Assembly: GCA_947846985.1 (NCBI GenBank)
Contig: CANTUZ010000023.1
Coordinates: 1,817,677-1,881,676, forward strand
Origin: Fratercula arctica
Lineage: Eukaryota > Chordata > Aves > Charadriiformes > Alcidae
DNA length: 64,000 bases
Reading direction: 5' to 3'
Below the pieces are notes generated by a model that was given only the letters and a program-made list of their open reading frames with translations, did no database searches and was not told where the DNA came from. Position numbers and translations under genes: made by a program. Below are positions 1-18,560 of this stretch, one piece after another; position 1 is the stretch's first letter, and each line of letters opens with the position of its first letter.

Positions 1-4
1 AGAG
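1..4 (+). CDS. PLAT: Possible last bases of the PLAT propeptide exon
   Basis: The window opens with AGAG followed by GTAAGC, a near-perfect splice donor. The finger exon at 420 begins with two bases completing a codon, so the preceding exon must end one base into a codon. An exon ending here in G would satisfy that. Only four bases are visible, so this is an inference. Confidence 0.35.
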
Positions 5-419
5 GTAAGCCAGGCAAACTACAACCGTGTTACCTGGAGCTTTATGAACACAGGAGAGGAAGGCAGATGATGCTGAGGGAATGGAGCCTGAAAGCTGTTT
101 GTCATGGTTATTTGGATGAGAGATTCAGAAAGCAAAATACCAGACCATTAATACCATCCACAACTCACAGGAACAACTTTTTCCTCTCCCTCTGCTCTTC
201 TTCAAAGAAAAAGAGGCCAGTCAATAGTGGAACAGTACATCCAACAACACAGCAGTAAGAGAGATGGACCAATTGTGGTCTGAGAAGGAAAAAGGGCAGT
301 CCATTAGACAGACGCTCCCATCACAGATACTTTTCTCCCAGAAAGAGAAGGAAGTTCTTTTGCTCAGCCAGGTCTTTTCCCTGAGTCTCTAAAAGAGGAT
401 TTCCTTTCTCCAATTGCAG

Positions 420-7089
<6,670 letters not shown>

Positions 7090-7373
7090 AAAATGAACGA
7101 TCCACAATCTTGTGGACATGGCCTCACAGCTTCCTTCTGGGTGCTCTCAGGATGCTGACAGGGCTTCCTGTTTCTCCAGATGTTTATGACTTTCAGCACA
7201 AGAGGAAGACAGACTGCAATGTGTGGGAAGGGCACGTTCTCAAATTAACTCTCCTTTCCTTATTACAGGTTATCGGAAGCTAACACTCCTTTCCCCCCAC
7301 ATCCCCAAGCTTTCTCCTTGCATCAAATCACATGATACAATTAAAAAATAATTTTTTGGCCTGAGAGAATAAA
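7090..7373 (+). terminator. PLAT: PLAT 3' UTR and poly(A) signal
   Basis: Short AT-rich 3' UTR with AATAAA at 7368-7373, about 280 bases after the stop. A weaker ATTAAA lies around 7339. Cleavage would fall about 10-30 bases further on, inside the hairpin at 7379-7402. Confidence 0.7.
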
Positions 7374-7378
7374 CCAAG

Positions 7379-7402
7379 CATGGGATGCTCACGCATCCCA
7401 TG
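7379..7402. other. Perfect 10-bp stem hairpin after the PLAT poly(A) signal
   Basis: CATGGGATGC, loop TCAC, GCATCCCATG. The two arms are exact reverse complements, and the hairpin begins five bases after AATAAA. It falls where cleavage of the PLAT transcript would be expected. Confidence 0.85.
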
Positions 7403-9380
7403 AGCAGCTATGTTATTTTGGGAATGGGTGTGAACTGAAGTCAAAGGGGACAGATTTAATTTCCTGAAAATTTCGTCTCCCTCCTTATTTATCTGTAAAT
7501 TTGGGAGACGTCCCAGTCAGGCTTAAGTAACCAAAGTAAAAATGGTGTAAGGACAGAGCTTAAGCTGATTTCAGCTTGACACCAACAGAAAGAGCAAAGC
7601 TGAAGGCATGGACTGTTTATCTCCATATCAATATACTACTCGCTTTTTCAGTTTGGAACTGATTCATTAACAGGATGGCATGCTTGTTAGGACATTTTGG
7701 TTTTCCACTTGCTTTTCCTCCTGGTAGGAGCTAAATATTTAAATAAATATAGAATAGGTAAAAATCTTCACACCAGCCTTATCTGCCACAGAATCAACAC
7801 ATTACTTTTTAAACTATTAAATTTCTACGCATTATCATTCAATAGGAAAGCAAAAGCTCTCTTTAGCGCAGCAGCGCAGGATGGAACAAAGGACAAGTAT
7901 AATGGTAGCAGTTTTAGGTACCTGCTAGATTCACATGCACTGTAAGGATCAAGTCAAATGTCACAAGGCTGCATTTGTCATTTAATGGAAGACAGGACAG
8001 GTATAACCAAGTCACTGTGAACTAGAATCTCAGTAATCAAGCATTACTTGCTTGCATTGCAGTTGCCATGTGATGCCAAGTGGTATCTGTCCGTGTCCTA
8101 AAAGTTAATCCTGAGAGATTCTCTCCTGTGCAGTTCGTTTACAAATTAAGAGAAAGCAGGTGCAATTACCGTTTTACAAAAGGAAAACATTATATTGAGA
8201 CTACAGAAGCAGTTTAGCTTTAGTATCAACCAGGCAGTGTAGCTAGAGAACTAGTGTGTTTTATTTGGGAAATTCAAAACACTGTAACTCAGAATGTTTA
8301 TGCTTACAGTTTTAAGGAGCTCTCTGATGATCTACTAGCACAGCCTCTAGTCAAATAGAGAAGCTCAGATAATAAGCACGTACAGAAGAGAGATTTGGTA
8401 AGGATGCCCATTACTTCCTCAAATGGGTTTTGTAAGTGGCAACTTTACAAATGGTCCGTGTCTTTCTAGCTACTAGCTTAGAAACTGACCTCAAAGAGAT
8501 CTTCCCTAATGTTCTCAGAGAAATGGTGGTCTAAGTCCAGTTAGCCTCAGCAATGAGTCCCATATTCCAGCCAGTGGAATTCTTGGGGAAAACACACCAA
8601 GGTGTTTAATAAACAATAGTCACAGTTCAGGTTTTTTGGCGTGTTATTGTTCTTAATTGTATTTTATTAAGTAATGACCTTGAGAAAAAGACAAATTGAT
8701 TTCCGTTCCTCTCTCCTGAGTCAACATCAGCATTTGTTGCAACTGAAGTACACAGCTACACCTTACATTTCTCCTAAAACTCCTTATTATCATCATCTAC
8801 CAAGTTATCTCACTGCTTCCTGCTTACCCCTTCTGCCCTGCTTCTTTCATTCCGTAAGAACTTGCAGCCATCTCAGACTGACAGAGAAAGCTTGTCATAA
8901 GGGCCAGGCACCCTTATGCATGTAAGAAGCCTTTCAAGATCTCAAGTAACATGAATCACTTCAACATGAAAGAAGAGATGCTTAAAAAAACCAAAGCTAC
9001 AAAGCCAAAGGACAATATTAGTACTTGAGGAGCAGGAAGGTGAAGAGGTATTTCATTGTCTTCATAATTAAAGCACAGCCCTTAGCCTGCTACCAGAAAC
9101 CCTACCTAGTATACAAAAATGGTTCAGCTGTATTCCTAAAGACAGTTTCACTGAGGTTCTCCTTTTAGGAAACAATAAGAAAAATTACTAAGAAAGTAAC
9201 TAATTTTAGCTTTTCAGACAGTGACTTAGTCCCAAGCTGACAATCCCAATTGCATAAAGACATTTATCTCCCTAAGGCACCCACTATCCACAATCCAATT
9301 GGCATAATTTACCTTCCTCCTTAAATATCAACTGTATTTCTTGTAAAGCCCAGACAAACCACTCTGAAATGACACAGATG
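7403..9380. other. Convergent intergenic region, PLAT to AP3M2
   Basis: About 2 kb between the poly(A) signals of the two convergent genes. Only short chance ORFs are present. No repeat family, RNA gene or conserved coding pattern was recognised. Confidence 0.6.
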
Positions 9381-9396
9381 ACACGTGAAAACGGAT

Positions 9397-10941
9397 TTTA
9401 TTGATGCCCTTGATGAAGGTTATATTTGCACTGAACATGCTCAGCAGTAAGGCCACCTGCTATGGCATTCATCAGTTGCATTGGGACTTGCAATTCCACA
9501 TGCAAGATGTCACTCATCCACTGCATGTATCCACCACATGCAAACCAGAATGTATGTTATCCTTCGTTTAGGGTCACCTTGTTCTGTTCACAATGTACAT
9601 GGTGGACAGCCACCTTACAGATGCTGTAGTCACACGTACAGCATCTTAGGGACAAGTTCTGCTACCACAGAGAAAACACATTGCCATCTAGTGGCCAAAG
9701 AGCACATTACAGACAATATGGAATAGTGCAGATGCCTCTCGGTTTATATTTATCCTGTACAGAAAGATGCAGCACAGAGTGGAATGGGCAGGTGCAGCAA
9801 CAGGTCCTGCAGAAGAGATGGTCCCAGTGAAAAATCCAGCGTAGGCTTGAATCCACCTGCACAGCAGCTGAGTGGTACAGGAACTGGAATGAGGTAGGAC
9901 AGCCAGAAACACTACAAAGGTACCAGGACACAATTATCTCAAAGACATCAGCGAGCAGAAGAGCAGTATCACCTTCATTCGTAATAGGCAGGCAGAGGCA
10001 AAAGGAGGTTCCAACAAGTTACTAGGGTAGCGATTGTCTTCATTTAGACACAGCTTCAGTTTCCATCAGAGCGCTATGTCTCCACAAAAATTCTCCTGCC
10101 TCTCCCGACTCCCAAAAGAAGCTAGGAGAATCCCTACCTTCAAACACTAATGAAATACGAGAAGCAAGAGTACATTCAGATGGCACCACCCATCAGTTAC
10201 AAGATGACATGTGCTACAGTCATGCCTTCATAGGATACCATACTAAGATTTGGATGTGTTTCCAGTCTATCTACACCGATTCAAGACACCTGATGACCAA
10301 GATGGCTTATGAAATATCTAGAAAAAGCATCCACTTCTTCCCTTCCTCCCTCTGTGGCACCATCCCCAATCTCAGATTTCTTTACTTCCCATCCTGGGTG
10401 GGACAATCTACCTTTCCGCTTCTTCCAGTCCCTGAGGCAGAATGGCTAGATGATCTCTCTGCTGCCAAGAACTATACAGCTTTCCGCCCTAACACACAGT
10501 GTTGGGGAAGGGCAGATGCCAGACAATCACACTGTAGTTGAAGTTTGTGGAAATTCAACTTTGTATCATCTACAAAGGAATAAAAGCCAACCAAAATATA
10601 AGGAAGAGGAGTTACAAAAGGCAGTAAATCCCTAGAATTTCCTTTAAAACAGCAAAATGAAGGTGATACAAGTTTACGTAGCCAACTCACTAATCCCAAG
10701 GGACCTGAACACCTCTCCCATCTGCCATTGTTCCAAATACTTGAGATTCATCTAGGGATGAGATGGTTTCAGGTCAACCTTACTTTTCCCTGCTCCTCAG
10801 CACCTTAAGCGCTGGCTCTCCTGCTCTCATGCTACTACAGGCAAGGGAGCAACCCTAAACAGATGGATGGGGTAAGAGGCTGCATCCAACAGCCAGGGAC
10901 AGGAGAAACAGGAAAGTGCTCTTCCTCACTATCGCAGTCCT
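9397..10941 (-). terminator. AP3M2: AP3M2 3' UTR and candidate poly(A) signal
   Basis: Reading on the - strand, about 1.5 kb follows the stop before an AATAAA at 9402-9397. Short ORFs in this stretch on either strand show no family resemblance and look like chance. The UTR length is inferred from the signal, not demonstrated. Confidence 0.55.
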
Positions 10942-11042
10942 CTAGGTTCGGACTTGGAACTTGCCAGCCTTAGTCATGTATTTTATCCCCTTGAAGGGCT
11001 TGTACTTCTCCCCATACATGTCCAAGCGATTCACCTTCAGTC
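10942..11042 (-). CDS. AP3M2: AP3M2 coding exon 8: C-terminus and stop
   Basis: 101 nt (residues 386-418 plus TAG). It encodes LKVNRLDMYGEKYKPFKGIK and the conserved AP-3 mu ending AGKFQVRT. Acceptor TTGCCTTTAG. Confidence 0.97.
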
Positions 11043-14000
11043 CTAAAGGCAAACAAACACAGCGTAAGACTGACTGCTGACACAAAGCAAGCAGACAGGC
11101 CTTCAGGATAAAGGAACAGAAGATCATATTAGAGGTGCAGAAAGCATAGGGAAAGTTTTAGCAACCAGTAAACAGAACAGAGAAAAGCTGACAACTGCTA
11201 ATTGTCAGAATAATTCCTTACAAACACATCCATACTCTAAAATTCTTTATAGGTCTGTAAGCATGAAATGCAAGGAAATACAGATAGGCTGTTTCACAGA
11301 GCATCAGAGAGAACAAATAGACGTATCTGTAGTCAAAGCACACAATTTTTTTTACTTGAAGAACATGTTTCAGATAGAATGTACTTCAGAAGGCCTGCAG
11401 AGCTAATTTCAGCTATGTGCAGAGTGAGCACTGCCACAGCAGAGAATATTCAGCTGCTTTACCTGACAGTCACTTACCAGATATAGCCAGCTGCTGAATT
11501 TTAAACTGCAAGTTAATGGTGGGGTTTTCATCTGGTTTTGATGTCCCAGCTTGCAAGCTCACGGTCCCCTTCAGGCTTGGCAGCTTCTGGGGGTTTATTT
11601 TCCCTATGTCCCATGACAGCAGCTTCAAGGGACAGAAAATGCAGCAGTGAAGCAGAAATGCCGTAACACCCTCTAAAGAAGAGTCCCCTTCCAATGAATG
11701 ACAGCTTTTGTTACTTTACGGAAAAGATTTTTGTCTTAGTATCTTGCCTTTCATATTGGCCAGACACGGTACAGGCTTAAGGAGCAGCTGCCTTGGATTT
11801 CTGTTCTCTCTCTCTCTCTTTCCATGAGGTTCCCCAAAAGCCTACCATGAATGATATTTCCACTACTTGTGCTACAGGCCCCATTTCCTATGTGTAACAG
11901 TGACAACAATAATGCAGAATTGCCTCCTTTCCGAATGGCTGAAGCAGTGCTGCTTGAGGCTCTACTGCGGGTAAACCAGCGAATTTAAGTTTGCAATAAG
12001 GCAAAAAAGCGAACTCGAGGCGGGGGTGGCCAAACAACAAAACCAGAACACTCCAAAACAAATAAAAACCCACTAACCAACCCAAATCCTCAGTGTTTGC
12101 AAAGGACATACAGTACTAGGCATGACAACTAGATATGTAGAAGTTTGTAAAGCATCCACCAGACGAATGCCTCATCATACAATACCAGTTCTTGGATTTT
12201 CTGCACACACCAAGCAACCAGAACTACTTTCCAGTCAGACACCGAGCTATTTGTTGTGGGGATTAAGACAACTTCTAATATGCAATTGTCCAGAAAAAGT
12301 TCTCACCCCAAGAAAAGATACTGCTTTCAGAAAAACAATGTTCAAGGAAATGTTCGTGTAAGCATGAACAGCTCAACTTCATTTGCTGAAAGGTAAAAAA
12401 AGATTTAAAAAAAAAAAAATCTAATTTCTCTCTTTCCTCTCACCTTTGTAACTGGATCGAAGATGTGTGTTCCCTGAGAGGGTGTAAGGGTCATGTTTAA
12501 GACACCTTTTGGCATCTGGCTAGTGACCATCACTCCCTCTACAGTCTTCCCCATAGTCTGCTTCGGCCCCACCGTGATCTCAAAACGTCCCAGTGAGCTG
12601 TTATCACGGAAACTGATGTTGTGTTTAACATAGACTGGAATTGCCACAAGACTAGAATAAAGACATGAACAGAAAGTCCTTGTCAATGTCTCGCCTTCGT
12701 CATTGCTTTTGCTGATGCAGTCCTTGCCTTCCACGCTGAAAACATTGGAAGACAATCTCCTTAAAAGAAAAGGAAATCCTACACTCATTTTTTTGATCTA
12801 AGAGCAAAGTCAGAATCCTGTTCTCAAGTCTTAATTACACTTTTTTTAAATCAAGCTTGCCATGTCTTAGTTTTCTACCTCTACCAGGCAGGTAACTACA
12901 CCCAGCATAACAGGAGACTTGAGCAAAGGATGAGGAATGTTTTTGCATGTCACAACCAAGCTGGCAAGTAGTTCCAGGCAGTACAGCAGCACTTGAACTT
13001 CATGTTTGTGCTTTCAGTTAGATATCCCACTCCTTTTCATCTACTTGAAAAGTCTGACAAAGCCTAACAAAATGCTTTAGCATCTGTAAGCCCAATTAGT
13101 ACTTGGTAAACTGCTTCTAGAAAAGAATGCAAACAGCGGACAAGAACTTGTAATTCTATTGAGAGAGCTGTCAAAAAAACAAGATTACCAAACTATCTTG
13201 TTTTATTCTGAAAGTTTTTTATAAACTTAGGAAATCAACAGCTTGATTACTCCATACTGCCTAATTCCTTCCCTCTCTAGTCTGTTTATCTGCTACTAGT
13301 CTTTGAAAAATGCTGGCTGACCAAAAAAAACCCAACGGAATCACAGCTCTAATCAAGGAGAAAATGCAGGTTTTAAAAAAGGAAAAGTACAAGTTACAAT
13401 GCACCTCTACTTCATTCGGCACAACATGCCACATGATCTGTAAAAGTAATTCCTTTCCCCTCCCACCCCCTTCAGCCAGGAAGATCCAAATTTTGTAATT
13501 CACAGCACTACATTTATCACCTACTTCTGAGCGCTGACATGATAGGAGAGCAAGCGAAAATTTCCATCAGGTGGAATGAAGGAGAGTATTCTCTCTGACT
13601 CCCAGCGCTTAAAACGCACACATGGATGAAAGCTGACATCATCCAATAACCGGGGGTTCTGAAAGAAAAGAAAGTCACATGGTTAGTGAAGGCAGTATTA
13701 CTTAAAATAACCTCTTCTTCTTAGTCTTCTGTCCATGAAGGGTCTACCATTTGATGCGCTCTGCCCACCTGAAGGTATCTACAGACACCATAATTTGTTT
13801 GGTGCTGTTACATCTGTGCAATAGCAGTACTCAATAACCTCTATCCTATTTTAGAAAATTTAGTCATGTCAAATAATTACATTGATACATACTCATAAAA
13901 AAAAGATGTCCCTTTAGGATAGCTGCCTAAAGCACCACTGTATCTCAGAAACTTAGTCACAGCACAGATTAACAGTACTTTTAACAAAGAATCTGAAAAT

Positions 14001-17000
14001 AAAACCTTTAGGCTCAAAGTTGCTGAAGTTCACTATGAATTTCCATTGTCAGTTCTTTCTCTTTTGTTTGGCATACTGAGGTTCTGATCTACTGGAATCC
14101 ATCAGTGTGAGACTGAGATCCTAGTATCAGGGCTGGGAAACCCTTTTCAAAATACTTAAATAAAGATACATCCTTGAGCTTTACCATAAAGGAAAGGGTA
14201 AGGTCTGGCATCCCAGTCAGCTTAACACAAGCATCAATCACCCCTTGGATTTCAGCAGTAATCGTGGAACCTGCAACAATAAAGTAAACACAGGAAGTTA
14301 TGTGAACCTGATCAAAAAAATCACAATGTAGAAAAGCTATCAATGAGAAGGACAGAAATTTATTATCTTTATGAAATGTCATGTCTCATTATGTTGCTCG
14401 CTCAATATTTTTCTCATTCCCAACCACTTCTGGAAAAGATGCATATAAATAAGAACCACTGACACCAGTAATGTCCATTTTAATGGCCAAGGACAATAGT
14501 TCCCAACCCTAACACGACTAAAAGGCACAAAATCTAAGGAGATCGCGTTATGCACAATCTTCATTCACCTTCTATTTTCCTAATATAGAATTGCTTACAA
14601 GACCTCAGGAACGAGGACAAATGAAAACCTTGGTACTTCTATAAAATTTGTTACTGAATAACATCTAGGAGTTGGCAACATTCCAGAGTAAGAATAGGAA
14701 TAGAGTTTCCCCCACCGTTCGATAAGGGAGCTCCTCTCTGAAAACCTAAATCTCTCTTCAGGCACTATCAGGACAAATTACCATTGTCTTAGCCAGAAGC
14801 AACTTCCATACCCGATTTGTCAATGATTGCATCTATCTCCTCAACCACATCAAAATACGCCTCATTGTTGGTATATTTTACACCAGTACGTCTCCAAGGC
14901 ACCACTGATAGCTGTCCGGTAGGAAGCTGGTCACCCACATTAGTGCTTCCTGGAAAAAGAAAGGCAATCACAACAACCACAGAAGTCAGACAATGCTCCA
15001 GAACAAGTCATTAGCCTCCTATAACTTAATTGTAATTAATCCTTGAGAACCTCTGTCTCTTTGTAGGAGGGCAATTAGTCTTCCAGACTCACTGTTTGTC
15101 TTCTATAATTTATCTCTCTCTTACATCCAACTCTAAAACATACCACAATAAGGCATGGGGAAGCATAACTAAAAAAAAAAAAAAAAAAAAGCTACCCCAA
15201 CAAAAAACCCACCCCAAACTAACTCATCCAGGAAGTCATGTCATGGCTGTAGCTGCACATGTGATCTGTTTGTTTGGGTTAAAAAAAAAGTGCAGCTTGT
15301 GCTGGAACTTGAAGGAACCTCAGAGCAAAGCACTAACACAGGACTCCCTAAATACACCTATGCTGGGGTTTAGAATGGTATGGAACAACATGTTCTAATT
15401 TACTTATGCAGGAATATTGCCACACGGCCTCCCTAGGTTATCTACTTTTTGTTTCTCTGTACCTGTGATGGTGTTGACAACTGTTCGCAGGATAGTTGGG
15501 GGCTTTATCAGTTCCTTAAGAATATTAGACTCTGTTGCCAATGGAAAGCCGTTGTCCAGCATCTCCTCCAGCACCTCATAAACCACCACAACATTGTCCT
15601 TGATCATCACCTCTGAACAGACACCAAAATAATCCTGTGCAAAAGAAATAATTACTCAAAAACCTCTGAATGAGAGTCTTAGTGATCATTCAGTTCGGTG
15701 TCCTCCCACACAGAAATAAATCAATGCTCTTCTTGGAGGAGGTGAAACAACACGGAATCTCCATGTATTAGTACAAGCACATCAGACAGACTGACCAATC
15801 CAACAGACATGCACAGCTCTGAGCATACCTCTGCCACCACCCCAGAGAGCTGGCAAATCACCGCATCATCATATGCTCTTATTTCCTTTCTGTATAACAA
15901 GATTCCCTTTGATAGCTAAGAACACTTGAAAGTGGCTCAGCTGCAACCAATTAAGCAGCCACCTTAATATGAAAAACTTACTTCCTGCAGCCACTACTGA
16001 ATTGCGTGCAGTTATGCCTTTCATTACACTCCAGTATCAGATATCCTTCCTCAGCTGGTCTTTACCTACATTACTCTCAATATTTTAAGTGGGCAGCACC
16101 ACTGTTTGAGGAATTCAACTTCTCCTCATCAAAGCTTTTCATTTACTTTTGTTATAATGCTTGCATACATATGGTCAATAATACAATTATTAACTTCAAT
16201 TCTGTGAATATTTTTTGAGAATTTGTTTTGATGGGGAATATAGGGGAAGCACAGCTTCACACCCTCTGCATATTCTGCTTAAGTCCACACTTGTTTTATA
16301 GGAGAACATTTCTGAAGTCTGTCTAGCACACTACCTGTGTTTTTTCATTCTGATACCACTTGGGATGCACAGACTGCTTACATATCCTAAGATGTATTAG
16401 GCTAATAGCAGAAGTCCAGTATTCTGAGAAGTCTGAAAAATAATTCTATCCGATCCATGTATCAAACCCCCCCTTCCTCATAATTTAAGAGATGTATAAA
16501 GCAGAACCTCAGAACATGAATCATAAAGGATCCTCAGACTAATTTATTCCCCAGCTTGATTCCTCTACTGTTTCTGCAACTTCTACTCCAAAACAATAAT
16601 TAGCAATATTAAAGTTTGCAGGAAAAATATACCAAGTCAAATGGTAAATCTGTAACACAATTTGGTATAGAAATTAAGTGGAGATATGTCAAGATTTGGC
16701 ATATGTTATAGGAAGCATTCCCAATAACTCAGCAATTTTAAAAACTGAACATTTAATTTAATCATAGTTTTATTCTATGGGGACTTCATGCATCTTTCTG
16801 GAGAGCGAGCAAGCGCACGCAAACACAAAGAGATCAGGCATTCTGCACAACACGAGTGTACATAAACTGTGACGCTAGTCCTGCACTACAAACGCTATTT
16901 CTTTCTCAGACCTATCAGGTTTTAACATATGGCCAAGCCAGTGAGCACACACTCACGCCTTTGTCCTCTCACAAAAAACAAGGCCTAAACAACTGACGTA

Positions 17001-18010
17001 GTACACTTGTGGCCTGAACAGCCAATCCATGCCCTGAACTGAGTGAAACATAACTCAGCCTACACTCATGTTCTGATTGGCACCTGGAAGCAAAAACTCA
17101 CATGATACCCATATTTCCTGTATTCTGGTAGGGACGCTGGTCACAAGACATTTCAAATCCAGACTACACACCCCTGTTCTTGGCAGGCAGCAAACAGACA
17201 TCTTCACTATTTCCCTAAACTGCCCGGCAGGCATGTCACCCATAGCGCAGAGGGAATATGGCTGCTCTGGGGCAACTCCTGTGACTCACTTCTTTAGGAA
17301 GCAGATACGCTTCCAAGGAATATCACTAGATATAAGCACTTTGGTCGGTTGTCACTAACTGACATGGATATGAATTGCAAAATCTCCTTGGGAGAACAAA
17401 GCCAGCTTGGTCTTAGTCCACAGCTCCCAGAAGAGACCAGGCTGCAAAACAGAAATATGAATCTTGACTGGTGAAAGGTCCTTCCTGTGCACGCTGGCTT
17501 ATCTCCAATCCATCGCCATCCCAAGCAGCACGTTCCCAACCATGCAAGCCCATGAGACGCACTCGAGATCCTCGCAGGTGCAGGATGTGAATTAAGAAGT
17601 GGGAAAAAGGGAGAAAATTAATTGCTGCTAACTTGAAGAGCTCCCTTTCCCCCCCACCGCCTCGTTCTCCTCTACACCACGGCAGTGACCCGGGGCTCCC
17701 CCTCGCCCCCCGCCGGGGCCGGGCCGGGGACCCGCACCTGGAAGGTGTCGACCACGCGGTGCAGGAACTCGATGACGAAGAGAGGCGGCACCTCGCTCTG
17801 GATAACGGCCACGAAGAAGATCTTGTGGCGGTAGACGCTGAGGAGGTAGTGATGCGGCGTGGGGATCACCGGCGGCACGTTCTCCGCCTCCGAGGCCCTC
17901 TCCTGCGCCTCGAAGAAGTAGTCGCAGACGGAGCGGCTGACGACGCTCTTCCAGTGCTTCTCCAGGAAGATGTCCCCCGAGGCGTTGATGAGGAACAGGC
18001 TGTGAATCAT
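10942..18010 (-). CDS. AP3M2: AP-3 complex subunit mu-2 (mu-3B), complete CDS
   Basis: Medium subunit of the heterotetrameric AP-3 adaptor, which sorts transmembrane cargo with tyrosine signals from endosomes or Golgi to lysosome-related organelles. The mu-3B isoform is neuronal in mammals. Eight exons, in transcript order: 17738-18010, 15463-15634, 14812-14949, 14185-14270, 13525-13658, 12444-12651, 11478-11622, 10942-11042. All have GT-AG borders and matching phases. They total 1257 nt, which is 418 codons plus TAG, exactly the mammalian length. The N-terminal longin-like part is about residues 1-140 and the mu homology domain about 176-417. The start ATG at 18010 sits in a strong GCAGCCATGA context, and MIHSLFLINASGDIFLEKHW is the family N-terminus. 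Residues such as GVCSE, STNVGDQLPTGQLSVVPW and KGIKYMTKAG match mu-3B rather than mu-3A (AP3M1), as does the neighbourhood. Confidence 0.97.
11478..11622 (-). CDS. AP3M2: AP3M2 coding exon 7
   Basis: 145 nt (residues 338-385). It encodes LLSWDIGKINPQKLPSLKGT and ends QFKIQQLAISG with a split Gly codon. Acceptor CCCTTGAAG (poor pyrimidine tract), donor GTAAGT. Confidence 0.95.
12444..12651 (-). CDS. AP3M2: AP3M2 coding exon 6
   Basis: 208 nt (residues 268-337). It encodes LVAIPVYVKHNISFRDNSSL, then GPKQTMGKTVEGVMVTSQMP, ending FDPVTK. Acceptor TTTATTCTAG, donor GTGAGA. Confidence 0.95.
13525..13658 (-). CDS. AP3M2: AP3M2 coding exon 5
   Basis: 134 nt (residues 224-267). It begins NPRLLDDVSFHPCVRFKRWE and contains SFIPPDGNFRLLSYHVSAQ. 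Acceptor TTCTTTCAG, donor GTAGGT. Confidence 0.95.
14185..14270 (-). CDS. AP3M2: AP3M2 coding exon 4
   Basis: 86 nt (residues 195-223). It encodes STITAEIQGVIDACVKLTGM and ends LTLSFM in phase 0. Acceptor ATTGTTGCAG, donor GTAAAG. Confidence 0.95.
14812..14949 (-). CDS. AP3M2: AP3M2 coding exon 3: start of mu homology domain
   Basis: 138 nt (residues 149-194). It encodes STNVGDQLPTGQLSVVPWRR then GVKYTNNEAYFDVVEEIDAI. Acceptor TTTTTCCAG, donor GTATGG. The mu homology domain, which binds YxxPhi cargo signals, begins here. Confidence 0.95.
15463..15634 (-). CDS. AP3M2: AP3M2 coding exon 2
   Basis: 172 nt (residues 92-148). It begins DYFGVCSEVMIKDN and contains EMLDNGFPLATESNILKELI, the end of the N-terminal domain and linker. 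Acceptor TTTTGCACAG, donor GTACAG. Confidence 0.95.
15635..17737 (-). other. AP3M2 intron 1, no gene seen
   Basis: Longest AP3M2 intron. AT-rich sequence without a recognised repeat family or conserved ORF. The other introns hold only simple runs, such as the A-run near 15171-15190. Confidence 0.65.
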
Positions 18011-18560
18011 GGCTGCGGCGGCCGGGCCCTCCCCAGCGACGGCCGGAGCACGGCACGGCACGGCCTCACCGGCCCTGCGTGCCCGCCCCCTTCTTGCCAC
18101 CAGCCCCGCCCCCCAGCGCGCGGATTGGCAGCGCGAAAAGCTCCCCCTCCCCTCCCCGGGCGGGGCTTGGCCAGCGAGCGCGCTGACTGGGTGACCCACT
18201 AACAACCGCGCCCGATAGGCCGATAAGGGGCGTGCGGAGTGATGCCGCAGGAGAACGGCACGCCGCGCTCGGCTCCGATTGGGCCAGTAGCCTGCTCGGG
18301 CACGCGTCCAGCAACGCCCCGCCAGCTGAGGTGTCCGCTCACCGACACCACACGTAACGCGCCGCCGCCCGGCAGGGGGCGCCGCGGAGGAGCCCCGCCC
18401 ACCGCCGCGCGGCGTCGCGCCACGGACCCGCGCCCTCCCGCGCCGCAGCAGCGGGGACGGACTCTTGCCCGAGGCAGCCCCGCGTCCCCCCGGCCCGGCC
18501 CGGCCCGGCCTCCCCGACCGGTCGGTCACAACGCCCCACGCTGGGCACAGAACCGTGCCT
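17640..18560 (-). promoter_or_regulatory. AP3M2: CpG-island promoter of AP3M2
   Basis: Dense CG-rich block covering coding exon 1 and about 550 bases upstream. Reading toward AP3M2, two CCAAT boxes are seen as ATTGG on the + strand at 18124-18128 and 18278-18282. GC boxes occur near 18105-18115 and 18158-18167. No TATA box is evident, as usual for a housekeeping-type dispersed promoter. Confidence 0.75.
17738..18010 (-). CDS. AP3M2: AP3M2 coding exon 1: start codon and longin-like domain
   Basis: 273 nt (residues 1-91), donor GTGCGG. It covers most of the longin-like fold and ends VVDTFQ in phase 0. It lies inside the CpG island and is markedly GC-rich compared with the other exons. An upstream in-frame extension exists, but the conserved N-terminus and Kozak context fix the start. 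Confidence 0.96.

Noticed and set aside
10942..18010. Assignment as AP3M1 instead of AP3M2
   Set aside because: Paralogue-specific residues (GVCSE, STNVGDQLPTGQLSVVPW, IKYMTK) and the PLAT/KAT6A neighbourhood favour AP3M2.
18011..18529. N-terminal extension of AP3M2 in the same open frame
   Set aside because: The conserved AP-3 mu N-terminus starts at the ATG at 18010 with a strong Kozak context. The extension is promoter sequence of low complexity.
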